Source: Sandaracinaceae bacterium
GTDB lineage: Bacteria > Myxococcota_A > Polyangia > Polyangiales > Houyiibacteriaceae
Direction of reading: 5' to 3'
Length of the DNA: 64,000 nt
Assembly (NCBI GenBank): GCA_020633055.1
Contig: JACKEJ010000010.1
Coordinates: 248,001-312,000 of the forward strand
The notes beneath the pieces were generated by a model, which had not been told where the DNA came from, ran no database searches, and was given only the letters and a program-made list of their open reading frames with translations. Positions 62,932-64,000 of this stretch are shown here, piece after piece; positions within the stretch are counted from its first letter, which is position 1, and every line of letters starts with the position of its first letter. The translations under genes were made by a program, and so were the position numbers.

Positions 62932-64000
62932 ATGACTGCAGCCTTCCGTCGCGCGCGCGCTCCTCGCCGGCGTGCCCAGCCGCGCGTGCACCTCGCGCGC
63001 ATCACGCTCCTCGTGCTCACGGCCGCGCTCGCCACCGCGTGGCCGACCGCCTCCCGCGTCTCGGCGCAGCGCGAGTACCGTCTGTTCGAGTCCGACCCCG
63101 TGCGGCCCATGGCCCTCTCCACGGACGGCAGCACGCTGTACGTCGTGAACACGCCCGACGCGCGGCTCGAGGTGTTCGACGTAGGCGTGACGGGCCTCAC
63201 GCACACGCGCTCCGTGCGCGTCGGACTCGAGCCGGTCGCCGTGGCGCTGGCCCCAGACGGTCGCGTGTGGGTCGTGAACCACCTGTCGGACAGCGTCAGC
63301 GTGCTCAGCAACGCGGGGGGCACGCTCCACGTCACGCACACCCTGTGGGTCGGTGACGAGCCCCGTGACGTCGTGTTCGCTGGAGCTCCGGGCGCGGAGC
63401 GGGCGTTCATCACCACCGCGCATCGCGGTCAGCACTCGCCCTACCCGTCGGGCGAGCCGAACACCCCCGGCATCGGACGCGCCGACGTGTGGGTCTTCGA
63501 CGCGCTCGCTGCCTCCCCCGGGGCCGGCGGTCCACAACAGATCGTCACGCTCTTCGGCGACCGCCCCCGCGCGCTGGCCGTGAGCCCCGACGGCACCGAG
63601 GTGTACGCGGCAGTCTTTCGCTCGGGCAACCAGACCACCACCGTGACCGAGGGGGTGGTCTGCGACGGCGCCACCAACGGCACGTGCTCGTTCGCGTCCG
63701 TGACCTACCCGGGCGGCCTGCCCTCCCCGCGCGGCAACCACAGCGGCGCGCCAGGGCCCGAGGTGGGCTTGATCGTGCGCTACGACCAGGGCAGCGACGA
63801 GTGGCACGACGAGCTGGGCCGTGACTGGAGCCCGGCGGTGCGCTTCGAGCTCCCGGACTACGACGTGTTCGCGCTGGACGCCGACGCCGCCGTGGGAGCG
63901 GTCGACGTCACGCGGCAGATCGCGGGCGTGGGCACCGTGCTGTTCAACATGGTGGTGCACCCCACCACCGGACGGCTCTTCGTGACCAACACGGAGGCAC
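62932..64000 (+). CDS. secreted beta-propeller-like protein, 3' end outside window
   Basis: 356 codons visible, no stop before the edge. Twin-basic leader then hydrophobic core (ITLLVLTAALATAWP) with cleavage near VSA. Repeats follow the YncE/NHL-type propeller pattern: MALSTDGSTLYVVNTPDARL, VAVALAPDGRVWVVNHLSDS, LAVSPDGTEVYAAVF and VVHPTTGRLFVTN. Such proteins in Myxococcota are often large surface proteins with electron-transfer or adhesion partners; none is inferable here. Confidence 0.8.
   Translation, partial: MTAAFRRARAPRRRAQPRVHLARITLLVLTAALATAWPTASRVSAQREYRLFESDPVRPMALSTDGSTLYVVNTPDARLEVFDVGVTGLTHTRSVRVGLEPVAVALAPDGRVWVVNHLSDSVSVLSNAGGTLHVTHTLWVGDEPRDVVFAGAPGAERAFITTAHRGQHSPYPSGEPNTPGIGRADVWVFDALAASPGAGGPQQIVTLFGDRPRALAVSPDGTEVYAAVFRSGNQTTTVTEGVVCDGATNGTCSFASVTYPGGLPSPRGNHSGAPGPEVGLIVRYDQGSDEWHDELGRDWSPAVRFELPDYDVFALDADAAVGAVDVTRQIAGVGTVLFNMVVHPTTGRLFVTNTEA

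Overview
The window looks like chromosome of a myxobacterium (Myxococcota, probably Polyangia/Sandaracinaceae-like). The reasons are the very high G+C with strong third-position bias, several Hanks-type Ser/Thr kinases (one fused to an AAA ATPase), PEGA-domain proteins, a MopE-type Cys/Asp repeat lipoprotein, many large secreted repeat proteins and chains of ATGA/GTGA-overlapping genes. I see no rRNA, tRNA, CRISPR array, transposase or phage gene. Genes are cut at both ends of the window.

Layout. 1-12068: a partial PEGA protein, a MopE-repeat lipoprotein, two hypotheticals, two tandem Ser/Thr kinases and an enoyl-CoA hydratase-family gene behind a promoter overlapping a KstR-type palindrome. 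12210-19915 (minus): an OmpA-family protein and a 2146-aa Ig/cadherin-like plus beta-helix repeat protein, coupled by ATGA. 20130-27976: a membrane Ser/Thr kinase, a divergent SecA-like ATPase, a sulfotransferase, a lipoprotein and release factor 3. 27984-34596: an SDR, then a cluster hypothetical - sulfotransferase - class III aminotransferase - epimerase - VOC protein, then a TetR regulator. 34726-39316: a PEGA/beta-barrel protein, a polyprenol-kinase-like membrane protein and a tandem pair of secreted paralogues. 39298-40611: a lower-G+C LVIVD-repeat lipoprotein gene bracketed by a perfect 19-bp direct repeat, as if inserted between two convergent genes. 40596-42486 (minus): rsmE, prmA and a small membrane protein.

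The centrepiece is 42548-53324. A sigma70-like promoter with a palindromic operator at its transcription start precedes ten tightly packed genes: degenerate HAD protein, fatty-acyl reductase, second SDR reductase, polysaccharide-pyruvyl-transferase-like protein, crotonase, stand-alone acyl carrier protein, acyl-activating AMP ligase, lipid (diacylglycerol-type) kinase, 1-acylglycerol-phosphate acyltransferase and a TetR repressor. It reads as a fatty-acyl activation, reduction and glycerolipid-assembly pathway (ether lipid, fatty alcohol or a modified phospholipid). Its parts resemble, in dissected form, the domains I recall for the myxobacterial ether-lipid enzyme ElbD. A RIO1-family kinase with a long disordered basic tail and a two-component system continue on the same strand with 4-19-bp gaps or overlaps, to 57246.

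57250-59242 (minus) holds a run of small poorly conserved genes, some too short for ordinary ORF calling. 59365-62764 is a set of membrane/secreted genes of unknown function; the third has three phased ATTCAC repeats upstream. The window ends in a secreted beta-propeller-like protein.
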